From positions 2,046,001-2,110,000 of the forward strand of contig JAHNUO010000005.1 in assembly GCA_019787685.1 (NCBI GenBank): a stretch of DNA of 64,000 nt, given 5' to 3'. The stretch is from Chiua virens (Eukaryota; Basidiomycota; Agaricomycetes; Boletales; Boletaceae). Below are positions 12,801 to 23,729 of the stretch, piece by piece; within the stretch, counting starts at the first letter, position 1, and each line of letters begins with the position of its first letter. The notes beneath the pieces are model-generated. The model saw only the letters and a program-made list of their open reading frames with translations, had not been told where the DNA came from and did no database searches. A program made the translations under genes and the position numbers.

Positions 12801-14249
12801 CACACTTTTCCATTGTGACCCAGATTTAAACTAAACCCCAACTCTTTAAGAGCTATCCCTTCATAAAACCTCCCATTCCACTGTTGAACTTGGTAAAAAG
12901 GTAGGGAGGAATGAGCATCTATGGCACAGGGGCCACACCAGGAATGGTTGCCAAAGCATGAAAGACATCAAATGCTGGCATCAGCCTGATGGCAGCTTGT
13001 ACACTTTGAATGGCGGAAGGATTCTGACTGTAATAAAGTTGAGAGATAGAGAGACCTGTACGGAATCCACTCTCGCAGAAAATCATTTTGGGTCTTTTGT
13101 CATCAGCAAAATAGATAGCCTTTAACTAATCCATACTCTTACTTTTGTTCTTCTTGGTGAGAATGCGAATCCTTCATCTTCCAAGGGTTCAAAATCTTCT
13201 TCAATAGCACCCTTTGTACCAAGCTTACTCAGTATCTGGGCAGAGTCAGGGTGTTATTGAAAGCTTACAGCAGGCATGCCAGGAGCTTGGGTAGAGTGAG
13301 TAGGGACTATTGGAACCTTCCTTCTGAGGGTATGCTCTTCCTCATCTGATGACTGATAATAGGAGGTGGCATCCACTTCTTTATATGCCTTTTCTCCCCG
13401 TCTAGTAGTTGTTGGTGTGAAGACAATCATAGACCCAGAGCCACAAGTTGCACCTGTTACGATAGTTCCGGGTAGGACCTAGCGTAGCCACAAAAGTGCC
13501 AAGTACCAAGTGGCTGCGATAACTCAAACAACCACCACTTGATACATGGTGCGCTGAAGAGTCGGACAAGGAGTTCTGGTCAGTGGATTGCTACCAGAGA
13601 GATGAGTGAAGACTCAGGCATTGCTGAGAATTGTCCAGTTGGGAATCTATACCCGAGGGACGGTTGAGGGTTGAGGGTTGACTTTGATGAGTCCGAGTGT
13701 TGGGTCAAGGAACGACAAGAGAGGTCCCTGGTCGAGTGGTCACAAGGAAGGGTCCAAGTGGAGCAGTGATACTCAGCTAGATTGCGGAGATCAAGACTAG
13801 AGTACAGGAGTATCGCTGTGGGGTATTTATACTACAAGAATCGTGCATGGACCAAGTAACTAAAAGGGGAAGGCCAGAAGAGTGGAAGGGCGAAAGGCCA
13901 AAAGGGAAGTGCACAATATCCAAAAGGAGAATCATACAATGCGAAGGCAACGGACGATGACGAAGATGAAATGACAAATGTGAAGTCATTGGAAGATGAC
14001 AAGAAGGAAATGAGTAAGAGTGATGCCATCGGATGATGACGAGAAAAGGAGAATGTAAGCACTTGGGTAAGGCCGGTGCGGAGTTACAAAGGTAAGAGCT
14101 AAGCGAGTATGGATGAATGTACGAGGATACCTAGGTATCGAGTGTAGTGAAGAAGTACAAGAGAAGCGAAAGAAAGAAATTGTAACAGCACCCCTTGGCT
14201 TATGGAGGGTAGTAAGTCTGGCTTTCTTTGAGATTTTTGGTTGCACCAT
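9871..14249 (-). pseudogene. KDZ transposase with CxC2-like cysteine cluster (nonsense codons, LTR insertion)
   Basis: Would cut and move the KDZ element. The start is ATG at 14249 (MVQPKISKKARL). Exon 1 is interrupted by a solo LTR at 13455-14187 and continues to about 13,270. The Cys/His cluster (CFGNHSWCGPCAIDAH near 12,950; SVKWCGCNGA near 12,700) matches the CxC2-type domain. Next come LTNNAFPDSLP (about 12,510), ELMRVSRMWRDL (about 12,410), EDVSLTDGLAYMVENEPYQA, GIGATACARHGCFIPHSVV (about 11,900), and the core at 11389-11802 with YDIACQW, LPKDLEIIPAIGKFHLSAHK and GEVLETLW, all KDZ hallmarks. The acidic C-terminal part (10175-11005) splices by GTAAGT..TTAG into a last exon ending at 9871. 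Stops at 12391-12393, 12310-12312 and 12157-12159 each replace an expected Arg or Gln-like codon. It is dead. Confidence 0.85.
13450..14192 (-). repeat. Solo LTR with perfect 5-bp target duplication inside the KDZ transposase gene
   Basis: The LTR itself is 13455-14187 (733 bp), TGTTACGATA..TTGTAACA. It is flanked on both sides by GCACC (13450-13454 and 14188-14192). In the minus orientation TAGTATAAATACCCC is followed by a CT-rich stretch, like the promoter of the Gypsy LTR at 2923-3352. Removing the LTR and one GCACC restores an open frame through exon 1 of the transposase, which proves the insertion is younger than the KDZ element. It has no coding capacity. Confidence 0.92.
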
Positions 14250-14409
14250 GCTCTGAGTCAAAGGTCCAAGAACACAAACCTCAAACACTGCATGGACAGT
14301 TATAGGTGCTAGGGACCAATTCCTAATGGGATAAACATAGAGTCCAGAACTTAGTTATATTAACTGCCCAAATCATTTAGTGTTTAATACATTGCAGCCG
14401 AAATGCAGC

Positions 14410-15605
14410 CTAGCTGTGAACTAACCACCATTGTAACTGAGTAGGTAATGATGGTCGCTTGATCCCTAGCTTGTTATGAACATCATCTTTTGAATAGTGT
14501 GCAACAACTACCCTCTCCCCCACAGACCACCCAGGCACAGAGTGAGCCAATCCTTTCCCTGTAAATAGCAAGATGGTTCCTGGTGAATAAGCAAACTCTG
14601 CTTGGAGATCATTCAAGCAGAGTTTGGCATCATGGCCCTGACCCAGGCTCACTAGAAGGTCATAAAAGGAAAAAGTGCCACCTTGGTCACTATGCAGGGG
14701 CGTTACCCGGTTAACAATGACATCCATGCTGGCATAAGAACTTGGCCATATTGGGATGGGCCTCTTTAACTGCTCAATCAACAACTTAGTGGCCACTTGG
14801 TTCACTGCCCACATCTCAGGATGCACCACCCTGAGAACAGCATCCAGGAGCTGTTCAAATGGTTCTATAGCACTGAGCCATTTCTGAACCTTCTCTGACC
14901 CGAGGGAAGATGAAGGGTAAATAGGATCAATGAGACGCTGAATTACTTAGTCATCAGGGCCAGAGTGAAGAGAACTAGAGAAATGACCAATGAAACTCAC
15001 CGTGTGACCCTGAATGAACCTGCCAACTGAGACAACAAGCCTCCCAGTGCCAAAAATAGAGTTCTCACCTCCAACGAATCCGTGAGATCGCCAAGAGGAA
15101 CCATCTTCTATGTTTAGCAGATCATTCAGCATCAGGATAGAGCTATTCCACCCTTCCTGTCCTGGATGTTAGAATATTTCCTGCCACTATTAGCTGAAGA
15201 ACACATCACCTGATAAGGAAGGAGTAATCCTAGGAGGTACCATGCCACAATTTTGCCATGCAAATCCACGATTGTTGAGGGTTTGGTTATGGAACCCAGC
15301 TTGCGGATACGAAAAAACTTTTTTGTAGACCTTTTGGCCTCCGATTCAGCAAACCTGTCATAATCCCAGTCAACTGGGACTAACTTGATTAGCCACAGAG
15401 CCCTTAAAGTTAGCCACTGTTTCTACTCACTGGGGTTGAAGAAGGCAGTGGCAATTAAGGCAGCACAGTGTTTCACTTCAGCATCTGCCAAACCTGAAGC
15501 CACAGCATGTGGCCCTTGAACCAAATTTTGGCTCAGATCATCTACAAGGCCTCTGGCTCTCAGCCTACCAAAATTTCCATCAACCTGGGAAAAGAGAAAA
15601 GATGA
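14410..15605 (-). CDS. TET/JBP-type 2-oxoglutarate/Fe(II) dioxygenase (N-terminus unresolved)
   Basis: TET/JBP enzymes oxidise 5-methylcytosine or thymine in DNA. The last exon has the double-stranded beta-helix core: iron ligands in TPLHSDQGG (HxD, near 14,700), the distal His in LAHSVPGW (near 14,550), and the 2-oxoglutarate Arg in GERVVVAHYSKDDVHNKLG. Upstream exons read VDGNFGRLRARGL, VPVDWDYDRFAESEAKR, RIRKLGSITKPSTIVDLHG and SWRSHGFVGGENSIFGTGR. Introns with GTGAGT/GTGATG donors and TTAG/ACAG/TCAG acceptors join these exons in phase with no stop. The exon 5' of 15,605 is unclear: sequence to about 15,925 (LQAWLNDVFRKIFGKVWDN) may belong, but I could not join it cleanly. The stop at 14410 is 161 bases before the transposase ATG on the same strand. 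The core is well supported; activity and substrate are not known. Confidence 0.8.
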
Positions 15606-15925
15606 AATAAATGAAATACCTAGGCTTCTGCATCTTCTCCATATTGACTAGCCCCTCTTGAAAAATTGGAACTTTGATTGTTGTCTCCATGAGAACTGCC
15701 TTCAAATGATGTAACAAACCATCCGCCAGATCCTTTTCCATCTGAGGTAACAATTGTTTCAAAGGTTGGGTTCAATGACGGTGTGAAAAATAAACTTTCA
15801 ACATTATCCCACACTTTACCAAAGATTTTACGAAACACATCATTTAGCCAAGCCTGCAAATCAGGTGCCACTCGTAAGGCATCCCCAAAACATAGCAATA
15901 TTGATATTGTAAATACATGCCACAC

Positions 15926-17029
15926 TAGCTACTGAAATAGAAAGAAAAAATACCAACTGGCCCAAGTTAGATTCAAATCAGATCTGTAATGGTATGCACT
16001 CCTACAAGTCTTGGTCCGTTATCGCTTCAGGAATGTGCCAGTACCTTGAGTGGGAATTAAATGCTGATTCCACCGTCACACTAAGGGAGTTCGAGGACAT
16101 GATGCGGAAGGATTTCGCCAACCTCAGTCCCCATCCCACTTACATTCTACTCCCAACAAAGAAGTCCACCCCACCACCTTCCACGAACCCTTCACAGCTG
16201 CACCAAGTACCAGCCCACCATTGTTGTGCAGCCAGCAATATTCATTACCACCCAAGCCAATTTCCCCACCACCTCTCAATGCTTCTGTGGCCTACATGAC
16301 TCCCCAGATGCTCCTTTCCCACTGCACTCCCCATCCCATGCATTGTCAGCACTCCCCCCAACATCTCCCAGTGTAGAGGACCACACTGCAAAGATTGTAC
16401 TGATATCAGCATTGTTGTCTCCTGGCCTCGCAAAAGCCGAACTCATCTCCATTGCACTGTGACATTCAAAAAGCAAGATGTTCACCTTTGTATCACCAGC
16501 CACCTGGTAATTCCATACACTTTAGCTAACATACTACTAGTGGTGATTTGGAATTTGTTCGTAATACCCATGTTCTCTGCGAACCGAAATGCATGCCTTA
16601 ACGGTGCTTGCTGCCCCCAGGTTGGACAAAATTTCTGCAACCATTGCAGATCATGTGACTTAAATTCAGATGACAAAGCTTCTTCTGTGTTTACTTAGTA
16701 CAGTTTGAAGTACATGTGTAATTTCAACAATTTTTACTACTAGAGAAAGAATCAACAAAAGCTAAAGGCTGAAGCCAAAACACCAAGAGGGGGCCCACCC
16801 CTTGATGTGCTGGCCACAGGTTTGAAACTATACTATGTTAGGTATACTGACGAAACCATTCATCACAGCTATCATTCCCAATTGATTAGGTCAAGTAAGC
16901 ATCCATAGTAGAATACTTACTTAGAAGCAAGCTGAGCCAAGACATTGGCTGAAGTCTATAGCTTGGAGCATGAAATTTAGAACGAATAAATGAACTGGAA
17001 AACATACCTGCAAGAGGGACACATGGCAT
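15926..17029. other. KDZ interior without a recognised gene
   Basis: The plus strand holds a 101-codon frame (15994-16299; LREFEDMMRKDFANLSPHP) that looks protein-like at its start and low-complexity after that. A shorter plus frame at 16459-16698 has a Cys-rich end (GACCPQVGQNFCNHCRSC). Neither belongs to a family I recognise, and they cannot be joined convincingly. They could be relics of a fourth cargo gene or upstream exons of the TET/JBP gene read on the wrong strand. Confidence 0.35.
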
Positions 17030-17139
17030 ATGTCCACCCAGGCTTGCAGACATAAAGGGCAAATGAAAAGACGCCACACCCACATGACACAACCAATCCC
17101 CACCACACTGCACACCATACTTGACAAGGATAAATGGGG

Positions 17140-17510
17140 ATGTGAGGGAGTGCCAATGCACCCGCACACCACAAACCCCATGACAAAATCGCAACCCTAC
17201 ACCCAACTTGCCACCAATGACGGGAGTGCTAGAGAGGTGCAAACGCACCCACACAAGGAAAACCCTACACCCAACTACCCACCAATGACAGGAATGTGAG
17301 AGGGGTGCAAATGCACCCACACACCACAAACCCTACACCCAAGTCGCCACCCACAATCCAAACCATGGTGACAACAACAACATGAGACACCCACACACTG
17401 CAAACCCTACGCCCAAGTCACCACCCACAATCCAAACCATGACAACAACAACAACGAGAACGTGAGAGGGGTGCAAACGCACCCACACACCGCAAGCCCT
17501 CATTTGCCCC
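17140..17510. repeat. Degenerate C/A-rich tandem repeats
   Basis: Several imperfect copies of a unit containing GTGCAAACGCACCCACACA and ACCCTACACCCAA alternate through this stretch, with an ACAACAACAA run between some copies. The copies differ in length and spacing. The stretch lies between the minus-strand TET/JBP gene and the plus-strand cargo gene. The long minus-strand frames across it are repeat artefacts. Confidence 0.6.
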
Positions 17511-17717
17511 GCCACCCACGAACCCAGACAAAATGTAAATGGTGAGATTAGTAGATAGCTTTGAATAATAAAGGAAACACACACCAGGCTGCCAGTGAGC
17601 TCGAATCTCAACACTGATCGGGTCTCATCATGGTAGACCAGGGACCACAACAGTTCTGTAAGAGAAAGATCAGTGCAATGATGGAAAACGTTGATGACAT
17701 ACCTAACACAATTCAAG

Positions 17718-17762
17718 TACTTTTACATTGTTCAGGCTGCAGTCCTGAACAATGTAAAAGTA
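17718..17762. promoter_or_regulatory. Perfect 19-bp inverted repeat with 7-base loop
   Basis: Arms 17718-17736 and 17744-17762 are exact reverse complements; the loop is CTGCAGT. The palindrome lies between the minus-strand pair (TET/JBP, transposase) and the plus-strand third gene, which begins 289 bases further on. It could be a binding site for a dimeric regulator, a hairpin, or a remnant of a small palindromic insertion. The symmetry is certain; the role is inference. Confidence 0.7.
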
Positions 17763-18622
17763 GCATGAGAACAGGTGGTGACTTCCGTGGAATAATAAAA
17801 GAGTGAGAGGCGAAGCCGGAAGACAATGGGGGGGACAATGTGGGATGTGAGTAGCATGTGGCATTATCAACACTTTTTATTTGGCTTTGTTATTTGTCCT
17901 CTTTGTGGATATGCATGTGATTGGAACGTGGATCACAAGTCGTGACCAACGGTCACGTGCAACAGTAAACCATTCGCATTTGTTTGCTTTTTCAATCCTC
18001 AAACCCACTCCGTTACAACTGCTTGTTCCCATGCACCCCGCATCCTGCCAATGGCTCCTAAGTCTTCATCTAACCTGCCCCGGACTCATCAAATGGCCAA
18101 GAAATTGACAGGAGGTTTGGCAAAGTGAAAGCAACTTGCCCTGGCTGCTGAGGAGACTGTTGGGAACATTGGGAAACACTTGCACTTTGACGAGATGGGG
18201 ATAGCTCAGGTGCGTGACTAATTCATCCCACTCAGGCTATATCAATCTCATTTAGACTGGATTGCAGTATTGCAGTCTTTGTCAGGATGGTGGCAGGCTC
18301 TTCCCTTGCCACCAGTGCCTGTGTGTCATCTATGACCATTGTATCGAGATACTGAATGGGTATGACATGGCCATGTCTGCTGACAACGTCAAGTTCACTT
18401 GTGTCTCTTGCCACTGGCTCCACGAGCAGCGCACAAAATCACGCGCTCCCTACTGGGTGCGTCCCTTTTTTACCTTATCATTGTGTGATTATTTACTGAG
18501 GGAGCTGCAGGGTTTTACTCGAGACGGACAACCCCTGCTACCTTCTTTTTTGAAGGTGGTAGGGTTGTTTGAGCTTGGGATGGCCTCCCTCCTACAGAGT
18601 CCTCATACTTTGTACATCACGC

Positions 18623-19236
18623 TGTAGGGAATAGGTATTCCCTGTGCTTGCATAGCATGTTTCCGCACCCTGTCGTCACCCGATCCCGATCCTGATCTGT
18701 CTGCTTGTACGAACTCATCTGGATTGCTATATCTGCGCCCGTTTTGCCTTGGACTCTTTTATTTTATTTTGATGCTCCTTATTCATACTTAGCATTGGCT
18801 AGACCATGTCATGCAGCCCTTTCAGGGACATTCGGGTGCCTCTTGAACTTTATACTGTACGAAAACCTTCTTCTTTTATCATTATCCTTACTTAGGACAA
18901 GTCTGAGGGTATTCCCGAGGACTATAAATTCACTGTATTGACAAAAATACAGTAGCTTTGCCCGTGTGCATCTGTCTCACATTGTTTTCGGTTGACGTTC
19001 GTTTTCTCTCACTCTCCTTGTATTTTCTCGATCCGGATCGGACTGCCGTGTCCACCTTTCTATCCATTTTAATCCAGATTCACCCCGGATTCATCTCGGA
19101 CTACTCAAAAACCATTATTCATCATTCACCAACTCAGTGTTGTCCCTGGGTCGAACGGAATCGCATTCCTTCACCCTCTTTCTATTTCTTTCAATCCCCC
19201 TGAGTATTGCACTACAGCCGGGATATATTACCTTCA
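18623..19236 (+). repeat. Solo LTR-like element, copy B (inverted relative to copy A)
   Basis: 614 bp, TGTAGGGAATAGG to ATTACCTTCA, full-length match to the reverse complement of 6555-7167. It contains an ACTATAAATTC TATA-like box at about 18,922 followed by a CT-rich stretch. It interrupts the third KDZ gene between its PHD-like and His/Cys regions. Candidate flanking duplication is ACGCT/ATGCT (18619-18623 and 19237-19241), 4 of 5, which would require the LTR to start one base later; this is weak. Confidence 0.75.
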
Positions 19237-20349
19237 ATGCTTCACCTCGCTATGCTTAATGTCAGTACAGTCAGTCAACTGATTGAGCTTGCCTTGAGGG
19301 AGTACTTCCCTCATGGGGGGCTTGATTGCCTCGTGCTCCCGTTTGATGTGGGAGCTGATACTGCCTTGGAGCGGTGGCCGGCCCAGGTGGCCCAGCATCT
19401 CGAGTCCCTCACTCCCAGCTATGAGCGAACAGTTGTTCTGGTGGTTAACCACACCAATGCAGACATGGGCAACTTTTTTCTCGGGATGGATGAAAACAGA
19501 ATCAAGCAAGTGGCTGAAGTTGATCAGGTGTGTTCTTTTATTTCAACCAATACTTTGCTAACTGTATCTGATAGTTCGCAAAGTATGTTCTAGGTCCCTT
19601 TGTGAATTACCTCAAGGGATCTACAGTCTATTTCGTGTCGTGTGGGTCTGTGGTCAACAAACCTGAGTCCTTCCAGAAGCTATGTGTTGCTGTTCAATTG
19701 TAAGTGTTTTTTTTTTGTGTGTCTCTTCACAAATTCCAACTTGTATTAGATTTGATGTTTGCCATGCGCTGGCATTTGATGCCCCTCACTTACAGGCCCT
19801 TACAACTGCTGAACTGTTGATGCGGCTCACTCGGGGCATTGTGGTTCACAGGTATAACTTTGTCAAGTGCCTGGAGGAGAACCTGCAGGAAGTGAGTGAG
19901 CTGGGTCGCCATTCTGCGGTGTTACACTTCTGTCAAGGTACTGTGACATGTTATACCTGGGCTCACAAAAACATCCAGCCATGGGGACAGCAAAACCCTG
20001 TGCAGTGCCCCCAGTGTGGGGTATTTCAGAAGTGGGAAGGCGTCTGTCTGTCTGGCCGTGATTACTCCTTTGAATGCAACAATGAGTTGTGTGGAAATGA
20101 AGATGTGGAAAGGTATGGTTTTGTAGTTAAGCATCCTGAATGTACTATACTTCGCAACAAGTGACAGACTCCTTGGGCTTGGCTCAAGGTTGTTGTCGTT
20201 TAGCTTACATATTAGTACTTCAATTTCATTGGGTTGGCAATTGCTGAATTTGTTTGGTTTGATTGAGTTTGTCAAATGAAGTTCTAAAAATGTACAGTGA
20301 TGAAATGTATGTTACATTAACACCACAGGCAAGAGCAACTATGCTCTAT

Positions 20350-21059
20350 GAACATATTGGGAACATACGGTTCATTGCCATGGCAATGAACTGTAACAAC
20401 CTAGAACAAACGTAGACTATGAGTTACTTGCGAGTGGTTGTAGAGGTTAGTGTAAGGTTGAATGCAAGTGAGTCTGACGAGTGAGGCGAGAACTACAGAG
20501 GTAATCCGTCTATGAGAGACAATGGGGAAAAACCAAAGGTGAACTTTGTTGGAGTTCCCTTGGTGCTGTATTCAAGTCTTTATATACTAAAAGTACAATT
20601 GGAGTTACAATTGGAGTATGAATACATAGATAAGTATGAGTGTCCTGATTGGTAGATAAGGTGTGATAACATGAGGTATTAGCATGTATGTGAGTCATAG
20701 ATAAAGACATGAGGAAACAATGCTGTAACAATGCAGTATAAGCATGTTATGAGATAAGCACTGCTTTAATAATAGATATGAGTCAAAGGGAATCATAGAT
20801 AAGAGATAATGTGTGAATACATGTGTGTTGTGCATGGGTTATGACATCGTGAGATAACACGTGTCTAATAATGAATCATAGTAAGTCATAAAGGATTGGC
20901 CAATAGGATAAGGTCCTGAGTATAGCCTTGGCATGAGGCAATATATGCCGTAATAGATATTGTGTATCTTGTATAATGGAGTAGAGAATGAGTAGGAAGG
21001 TGAAATGAATTATGAGTGAAACGTGATTGTAACATGAACTGTATGTTCCCAATATGTTC
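20350..21059. repeat. 62-bp palindrome interrupted by a solo LTR
   Basis: Positions 20350-20391 joined to 21040-21059 form a near-perfect palindrome with a single mismatched pair. The inner 20370-20391 is a perfect 22-bp palindrome. It lies in an intronic part of the KDZ cargo gene. The solo LTR entered next to the palindrome centre and duplicated TGAAC. Confidence 0.8.
20392..21034 (-). repeat. Solo Gypsy LTR with perfect TGAAC duplication
   Basis: 643 bp, TGTAACAACC..GATTGTAACA, flanked by TGAAC at 20387-20391 and 21035-21039. Its reverse complement shares ordered blocks with the Gypsy 3' LTR at 2923-3352, including the TAGTATATAAA promoter and the TTGTTCTAGGTTGTT terminus, but is about 210 bases longer. 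It is therefore a related subfamily in the minus orientation. Confidence 0.9.
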
Positions 21060-23729
21060 TCTATACCTACCGAGGTGTGCCCGAGGTGTGACTGATTGGG
21101 TCACTATCACATAATCACCCAAAGTGGAGTTGATCTTCAGATCTGATGGTTCGTTGATTCGTTTCGCACAATTTCCTCTCATTTTCACCTTGTTGACTTT
21201 ATACCTGCAATCCATTGTGCATAATGTTAGCCTGGAATGTCATTTTTTTTCCTATTCTTCTTCAGTACATTGACCCCTACATTATGGCTCGGGGGGATGT
21301 AGCTGCTCAGAATGAGATCCTGAAGACTTGCAGGGATGAGATCATAAACTCTCCCTTGCACAAGCAGCAAGCCATTGAACTCCCATCCCCTTTGAAATGG
21401 GTAACTACTTGTGTTTGATCCTCTCATATTCTAGTACTAATTTATTCTAATATTCTAAGGCAATCCAGTCAGAATTTCGCCACCACTTGGACAATGACGA
21501 TGGGCCTGAGGATGCAGAACCTCTGTCAGCTGAGGACCAGGAAGCAGCTTGCAGGCCTGTTGACACTGGAGACTATTGGACCAGATGGAATGTGTTCCAG
21601 ACAGCCCAATGCCTGTTTGCAAATGAGGTGGCGAAGGTTGACAGTGAGGCCAGGGACAAGACCAACAAGAAGAGTCTGGGAAATCGCACTGTTGCCGTGA
21701 GGAAGTAGGTTCAATGAGCTTCTGCAAAGCAAGCTGCAAGAGGCTGAGAAGGTGGTAGAGAAATGGAATGCAAAAGGTTGTCAGAATGATGAAAAGATGA
21801 GAATGTAGGTGGTCTTTCAAGCTTCTTTCTCTTCAACAGATCTGAGTTCATGATCTCCCACTTTTTGTTTTCTTAGCTACCACAAGAAAAATCTGAAAAA
21901 TTGCACTGCTGAGTTCATTGATGCTATACGGCGGAGTATGGGAGTTCATGCTGTAGTCCTGATGGGCTATGAGGTTCCAGAAGGGATCAGGACCACATTG
22001 TAAGTACTTCTTTCCCCTTAAGAATCATACTTATGTTATTTCAGCATCAAAGCTGATGCCCATGTTGGAAATGAAAAATGCATCACTCTTTTATCCAGTA
22101 GCCATAAGACTTGGGCTCAGCAAGGGGCAGATCACCTGGCTGAATACATGGAAACAAAAGGTTGGTGTTTGTCAGACCATTCAAGCTAGATGAATTATAT
22201 CTTTATTTGCCTTAACAACAGAGACAGAAGGCGAGGAGAAGACTTCATCTGATGATGATGAGACTGCGCCTGAGATTAAAGTGGATATTTCAGGTCATCC
22301 CATCTTCCCTCAAGAAAACTTTGTCCATATCAAAACGCGTCAAGACATTATCCATGAAATCTTCCAAAATGCTTATGGTGGGTCCTGGTTTATTTTTCAA
22401 TTGATGTTTATGCTACTACTTTGTTTTAGTACATGTTGCAAAGAAAGAGAAAGTTCATGTTCCCTGGCTTGCTTTGTCCAAGACACCAGAGGAGTACCTT
22501 CACTCTGATTCTCTGCCCAATGGATGAATGGTTGTTGACCCCTCAAAATTGACCAAGAGTTCAATTGACGAGCTCTGGAATTTCTGGGAGTCCCGTGCAA
22601 AGTTACAGCTCCCAATTGTCCGCTTCATCAAGGCCAGGTGGGAGGACATGAGCTTGGCAGCCCTTCGTCAGGAACAACATCCTGGGCCTCTCCTACGCAA
22701 GAGGAAGGCTTACAGGGAAATAGATTCTGACAATGAGTCTGATGTTGGGACTGGTGAAGGTGAGGTTGCTGACAACAATCAGGAAGATAGTGCCAACAAG
22801 GAGGACGCTCCTGAGAAGGATCATGCCGTTGATATGGAAGATCATACTAGTACTGGCAAGGGCAAAGGTTCTTCATCATCCAAGTCCATCAAACCTCCCT
22901 CATCCAAACGGCCTTGTCTCCTTGATCTTTCCTCTACTGCTGAAGATGAAAGCCTGGCAATCAATCAACATGATAGGGGCCATTTCTTGAGATCTCTCTC
23001 CCTGTCCTTTCCCTTTCAAACCCTTCTAGACAAATTGTACACTTTACCCCGTGTTGTGAGTGCTTTTTTTGGTCTTGTAGATCCTTCTGTATTGAAGATA
23101 CATGTCAAGACATCTACAGACCCTTTGTCTTCTGGACCATCATCCAAGGTCAGTTTGCCCTCCTGGGCTTCTTGGCGATGGACCAAAAAATACCTCCCTG
23201 TCGAGCTTCACATCAATCGGGAAGAGTTTCAGGCACACACTCCATTCTTTGTGCACCTGTAAGTTTTCTAATGGGAACAAAGGTACACCTGTTGTTCTGG
23301 GTTTGGGACTCCTACTACGTGAGTGTTGAAGGGCCATGGAGACTGAACCAGATGATGAAAATGCCCCCAAAATGCTTTGAGATTCATTGCTAGGAGTAAA
23401 GAGCTGTGAGGATGTCTTGGCAGTGGTAAAGGAAATCCAGGTGAGGCTCGATACAGAGTCAAAGGGAACAAATGCTAGGGATGGTCAAGAACAGACACTG
23501 AATGCAGAGAATGAAAAGGAGAGGGAAAAGGAAGGTACAGTTGAGAAAGGTACGAACAATACCAGGGCTGGCAAGCGGGCCACCAAGCCAAGCAAAAGAC
23601 TTCTTGGTTCTGATTATGCTTAGAATTACTATTGTGTTGTATTCCCACAGGCAAATGTAATGGACTGAATGCATTCTTAAATGTACTTTGTAAAGTGGTT
23701 ACCAATTGTCCTCTCAGGCTGTGCCAATT

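Larger units (their letters stand above)
18051..23623 (+). pseudogene. KDZ cargo gene: PHD-like finger plus possible caspase-like domain, family of unknown function
   Basis: A multi-exon gene starting MAPKSSSNLPRTHQMAKKL. The second coding block has a PHD-like finger (CSLCQDGGRLFPCHQC, YDHC, FTCVSC; 18262-18420). After a solo LTR (18623-19236) comes a domain with TVVLVVNH near 19430 and TVYFVSCGS near 19625: hydrophobic strand then His, hydrophobic strand then Cys-Gly, the spacing logic of caspase/CHAT peptidases. A Cys-rich segment follows (CPQCGVFQKW near 20010, ECNNELCG). Later exons lie at 21262-21410, 21460-21705, 21880-22390 and 22430-23262. The last exon is Lys/Glu-rich and ends GKRATKPSKRLLGSDYA at 23623. 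Stops at 18126-18128 and 22525-22527 and two solo LTRs break it. I know the family only as a recurrent Agaricomycete protein without function; the peptidase idea is inference. Confidence 0.6.

Noticed and set aside
16886..17329. 147-codon minus frame with Val/Ser/His richness
   Set aside because: Overlaps C/A-rich tandem repeats and matches no family.
21887..22193. Separate small gene near 21,969-22,193
   Set aside because: Reads as exon pieces of the third KDZ gene, with standard short introns around them.
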